Assembly: GCA_019753285.1 (NCBI GenBank)
Contig: JAIELD010000011.1
Coordinates: 61,024 to 125,023 of the forward strand
Origin: Beijerinckiaceae bacterium
GTDB lineage: Bacteria > Pseudomonadota > Alphaproteobacteria > Rhizobiales > Beijerinckiaceae
Length of the DNA: 64,000 nt
Direction of reading: 5' to 3'
Part shown: positions 61,467 to 64,000 of the stretch, piece by piece
Layout of the letters: each line of letters begins with the position of its first letter
Position numbering within the stretch: position 1 is the stretch's first letter
Notes under the pieces: generated by a model
The model's database searches: none
Seen by the model: only the letters and a program-made list of their open reading frames with translations
Told to the model about the DNA's origin: nothing
Program-made: the position numbers and the translations under genes

Positions 61467-62038
61467 CCGCGCAACTCCGGATGGCCGAACCAGTCACGAT
61501 GCGAGAGATCGTGAAAGCCCAGTTTGCGAACGTTCGGAACGTGCAGCTCGATGATGTCGTCGACGAGCCAGGCCTCGCCCTGCCGCTTCAGGGGAAAGCG
61601 AAATTGCCGGGAGATTTTGATCGGCTGGTCGTCATCAACCAATCCGATCTCAGCCTCGACGGTCGCTTCGTTCGCAGCCTCTTTCGTGAGCACGACGCTC
61701 TTGAACGCCATATGCTCGACGCCCTGAGAGCCGGTGATGAATTCCCCGTCCCAGAGATTGATGCGGCGCTGCATGGCGACCCGCCAGCCGCGATTGATCA
61801 AGCGTCGAAAGTCATCGGTGTAGAAGCCTCTGGCGGCATGCTCCGGCATGATCTCGGTCTCGACGCCGTTGGTTGCGACCATGCGCTCCAGCAAGTGACG
61901 AACGGCCTGGGCTGGACCAGTCCCCTCACCGGCACGTGCGTCAGCCATCAGCGCGAGAGCGATGAGGAAGCCACCGGCGATCGCTCTGGCAAGCGTTCGC
62001 GCGATCGTTTTTGATGATGGTGACGACGAAGGGGTCAT
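61463..62038 (-). CDS. Secreted hypothetical protein (DUF3828-like)
   Basis: A 191-residue protein from ATG 62038, where a signal peptide starts (ARAIAGGFLIALALMADARA). The mature part is an NTF2-like alpha+beta fold by appearance (FYTDDFRRLINRGW, WDGEFITGSQGVEHM, EAWLVDDIIELHV), similar to DUF3828 proteins. It is coupled to the next gene by a 4-bp overlap. Possibly an envelope immunity or adaptor protein; function unknown. Confidence 0.75.
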   Translation of the reverse strand: MTPSSSPSSKTIARTLARAIAGGFLIALALMADARAGEGTGPAQAVRHLLERMVATNGVETEIMPEHAARGFYTDDFRRLINRGWRVAMQRRINLWDGEFITGSQGVEHMAFKSVVLTKEAANEATVEAEIGLVDDDQPIKISRQFRFPLKRQGEAWLVDDIIELHVPNVRKLGFHDLSHRDWFGHPELRG

Positions 62039-62199
62039 GGTCGTCTCTGTGTTGCGGTCGCAAGGGCTATGGAGAAAGCTGAAACCGCCTTCGCTCGAGA
62101 TGCAACCTTGCAACTGCGAGGCTCGCGATCGTCGATGACTATGGGAAGCGGCGGCCATTGACTGGACAGTCGAAAGCCTGTCGCAGATTCAGCCGAAAA

Positions 62200-62901
62200 T
62201 CACGTAGGGACGGTTTCAGCCGACACGGTCATGACGGAAGCTTTATTTGGCTCATCAGCCCGGAAATCGGTGATGAGGCGTTCTGCCGTTGCGTCCATCC
62301 TCGCCTTCAGGTTGGTGACCTGCGATGTGGCAGCGCCACCAATAAAGCAGCCAAGAATGAACGGGGTCGACACAAGAAGCGCTACCATCACCTGACCGCT
62401 GACGAACGCGCCGATCACTGCAAAGATAAAAGGCAACAAGCCGATATAGATTAAAACAGTCCCGAAAAATTTAGCCGTGCCGTAGCCCGGCATCATATGC
62501 GCTCGTAGAGCACCGTCGGTCATGACTTTCTCATCGACGCGGTTCCACCACCAAAGCTTTCCTTCCGTCTTGTTGCGGTAGGCGACAGCGCCAAGATCGA
62601 ATTTGGCTCCGACATCGGCGAACAGCACCTCAACTTCGTCACCAATGACCGCATTGACGTGACCGGGCAGAACGATGGTGTCGCGCGTGCCGTCGTTCCA
62701 TCGCAGGCGCACGTCTTTCCAATGGGTGGTCGAGGATTTGATGGTGACCTCGTTCACGTGGCCGGTGCCGTTATGAACACGCCCGCCGCCCCCTCCGCCC
62801 CACACCGCCGTCTCCGAACGGTTCTGAACATCTTCGATACGGCCTCCGAGAAGCGTATAGCGCACGCCCTCGACAACCAGTTCCTGTTTCGTCTTGCTCA
62901 T
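62200..62901 (-). CDS. Hypothetical two-helix membrane protein with beta-rich N-terminus
   Basis: A 233-residue protein from ATG 62901 (GGAGG 8 nt upstream). Residues 1-140 are beta-rich with a glycine run (WGGGGGGRVHNGTG) and WNDGTRDTIVLPGHVNAV, which resembles a small nucleotide- or ligand-binding sheet. Two membrane helices follow (TVLIYIGLLPFIFAVIGAF and MVALLVSTPFILGCFIGG) and a soluble tail. It overlaps the upstream gene by 4 bp. No family can be named. Confidence 0.75.
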   Translation of the reverse strand: MSKTKQELVVEGVRYTLLGGRIEDVQNRSETAVWGGGGGGRVHNGTGHVNEVTIKSSTTHWKDVRLRWNDGTRDTIVLPGHVNAVIGDEVEVLFADVGAKFDLGAVAYRNKTEGKLWWWNRVDEKVMTDGALRAHMMPGYGTAKFFGTVLIYIGLLPFIFAVIGAFVSGQVMVALLVSTPFILGCFIGGAATSQVTNLKARMDATAERLITDFRADEPNKASVMTVSAETVPT

Positions 62902-63272
62902 GATCGACCTCCGCATCTGATGAGCGGAGACCAGGTCCCGCCCGGTTTGAACTGAATGACAAGCCTGCCCGCGCTTTCGGTCGCGATGACCCGCATGCGC
63001 TTGTCGCCGCTGCCCTCGTCGCATCGCCCTGCCCAGCTCACTGCCGAACCATGCCGCTCGACGCTCGAAAACGAGCAGCTCATCTCATCGGAGGTCAGCG
63101 AGAGAGGACCGACCTCGACGACACCGCCCGCCGGCAAGCGACAGGCCGCCTGATCAGCAGCCCAACGGCCAACAATCGTGTGTGGTGCGGCATGGGCTGG
63201 CAGCGACGTGACTATGCTCAGCCCGAAAAATGCCAAGACAACGCCTGCAACTAATTGATCTCGCCCTCGCAT
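62898..63272 (-). CDS. Secreted hypothetical protein with paired cysteines
   Basis: A 124-residue protein from ATG 63272, with GGAG 9 nt upstream and a signal peptide (LVAGVVLAFFGLSIVTSLPA) starting there. The mature part WAADQAACRLPAGG, EMSCSFSSVE, WAGRCDEGSG and PLIRCGGRS gives four cysteines for two disulfides in a small beta-barrel-like domain. It is translationally coupled to the membrane protein. It is the first gene of the four-gene envelope group. Confidence 0.7.
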   Translation of the reverse strand: MRGRDQLVAGVVLAFFGLSIVTSLPAHAAPHTIVGRWAADQAACRLPAGGVVEVGPLSLTSDEMSCSFSSVERHGSAVSWAGRCDEGSGDKRMRVIATESAGRLVIQFKPGGTWSPLIRCGGRS

Positions 63273-63472
63273 GCCGCACTGCTCCACTCGTCGTTCTTTA
63301 TGCTCGGACCCAAAGGACCGCCGCCCAGCGCTTGATCGAAAAATCCGCCGTCGGAACTTCCATCACGTGCCCGTGCGATTGATCAGCTGCATTTACGAAT
63401 AAAGCTCGATCGTTAAGAAAATCCCTACTTTAGTTTGTGGATCGATAGTCGAGGTGCGCGTTCACTCGTAAG

Positions 63473-63724
63473 GTGAACAAATCACTCACGGACCATGCTT
63501 TGCGACTTCTGCTCGCTCGTAATCTTCGAGCTGAGCGGGCCCGGCGTCATATTGCACAGGAAGCTTTTGCGCTTCAGATTGGACTGTCCCGAACTTATAT
63601 GTCGGCGATCGAGACCGCTAAAAAGTCAGTGACGCTAGACACATTGCAGCGCCTCGCCGATGGGCTCGACCTGCCGCCCTGGCGGCTGCTGTTCGATGAG
63701 GGAGTTGTTGGCGAGGAAAATTGA
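63473..63724 (+). CDS. XRE-family helix-turn-helix regulator
   Basis: An 83-residue single-domain Cro/CI-type regulator: LLLARNLRAERARRHIAQEA, FALQIGLSRTYMSAIETAKK, then LDTLQRLADGLDLPPWRLL. It begins with GTG 63473 within AAGGTGAAC, so the ribosome site is poor. It is divergent from the envelope gene group (gap about 200 bp) and could regulate it. Short solo XRE proteins of this type are common on alphaproteobacterial plasmids. Confidence 0.85.
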   Translation: MNKSLTDHALRLLLARNLRAERARRHIAQEAFALQIGLSRTYMSAIETAKKSVTLDTLQRLADGLDLPPWRLLFDEGVVGEEN

Positions 63725-63811
63725 GCTTGAAACCCCGTTTCGCGAACTAGAAGAAAGCCACAACAATTTTAGGGCTGGCTAACGACTGCTTAGCGCCCTC
63801 ATCTCGGGCGT

Positions 63812-64000
63812 TCACGAGTTGGGTTGTCCTTCCCAAAAGCTGCCATCTGTCCCGGTTCGAGGGCTTGAGTTTTGTAACAGCAAGACCTTGCCAACCTGAT
63901 CTATCGCTCGGCAATGGGCCTTAAGAAACAGATCGACGCCTTCCGCTACGCGCTTCTCGATATCGGAAGCGTCCGCCTCCAGGTCGAGGCCGAGCGCCAC
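63812..64000 (-). CDS. C-terminal part of a gene cut by the window edge (TetR-like?)
   Basis: The last 62 codons of a minus-strand gene whose start lies beyond the window. ALGLDLEADASDIEKRVAEG followed by VDLFLKAHCRA resembles the last helices of TetR/AcrR regulators, but the DNA-binding part is not visible. The final 25 residues (SSPRTGTDGSFWEGQ) look disordered. The identification is tentative. Confidence 0.4.
   Translation of the reverse strand: MALGLDLEADASDIEKRVAEGVDLFLKAHCRAIDQVGKVLLLQNSSPRTGTDGSFWEGQPNS

Noticed and set aside
1..64000. Insertion sequences, integrase genes, tRNA/attachment sites and CRISPR arrays
   Set aside because: None seen on either strand by reading; short att-like repeats could still be missed without a computed repeat search.

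Overview
The window reads as high-GC alphaproteobacterial DNA, most likely from the order Hyphomicrobiales (rhizobia and methylobacteria relatives). The support is an ECF16-type sigF/nrsF pair with its own promoter, a dmeR-dmeF pair, a DUF736 protein and FkbM-rich polysaccharide genes. I cannot fix the genus. No rRNA, tRNA, CRISPR array, phage gene or intact transposase was found. Frayed gene fragments at several joints, and a conjugation module at the right end, suggest an accessory region: a plasmid, chromid or integrative element.

Layout. (1) 1-6.1 kb: a TetR repressor facing two perfect palindromic operators, then degraded small ORFs, a secreted alpha/beta hydrolase, a tautomerase and a large MHYT-PAS-GGDEF-EAL cyclic-di-GMP protein. 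(2) 6.6-18.8 kb: a surface-glycan cluster. It holds GDP-fucose synthesis genes (fcl, gmd), three FkbM methyltransferases, a 1099-residue repeat-bearing GT2 glycosyltransferase, a glycosyltransferase/WbsX fusion and two further SAM-dependent enzymes. (3) 19.4-49.2 kb: a 30-kb heavy-metal island with a Cus-type Cu/Ag RND pump, a MerR-controlled zinc/cadmium/lead pair (ZIP-like protein and ZntA-like ATPase), dmeR-dmeF (Co/Ni), a copper divergon (copA-cueR facing a storage operon with Csp and DUF305 proteins), sigF-nrsF, a multicopper oxidase/cupredoxin/CusF-like operon, an eroded arc cluster and a second Cu ATPase. (4) 49.5-60.1 kb: MOBF relaxase, type IV coupling protein, a StbB-like ATPase and several orphan proteins. 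(5) 60.9-64 kb: four unknown secreted or membrane proteins, an XRE regulator and a gene cut by the window edge.

How the parts work together. Copper is pumped from the cytosol by two P1B ATPases, exported across the envelope by CusCBA-type proteins, oxidised by the multicopper oxidase, and buffered by the 16-cysteine Csp, DUF305, cupredoxin and CusF-like proteins. CueR- and MerR-type operators with the characteristic 19-bp spacer are readable ahead of the cytosolic exporters.

The observations I rate most novel are: a 20-bp motif (TTGC-N5-AAAWAA-SC core) repeated five times upstream of transfer-region genes on both strands; a set of small secreted proteins with a Cys motif and a Pro-rich C-terminus placed beside each metal cassette; an indel-free 669-bp in-frame duplication in the giant glycosyltransferase; and several frame-disrupted or chimeric copper-island genes.
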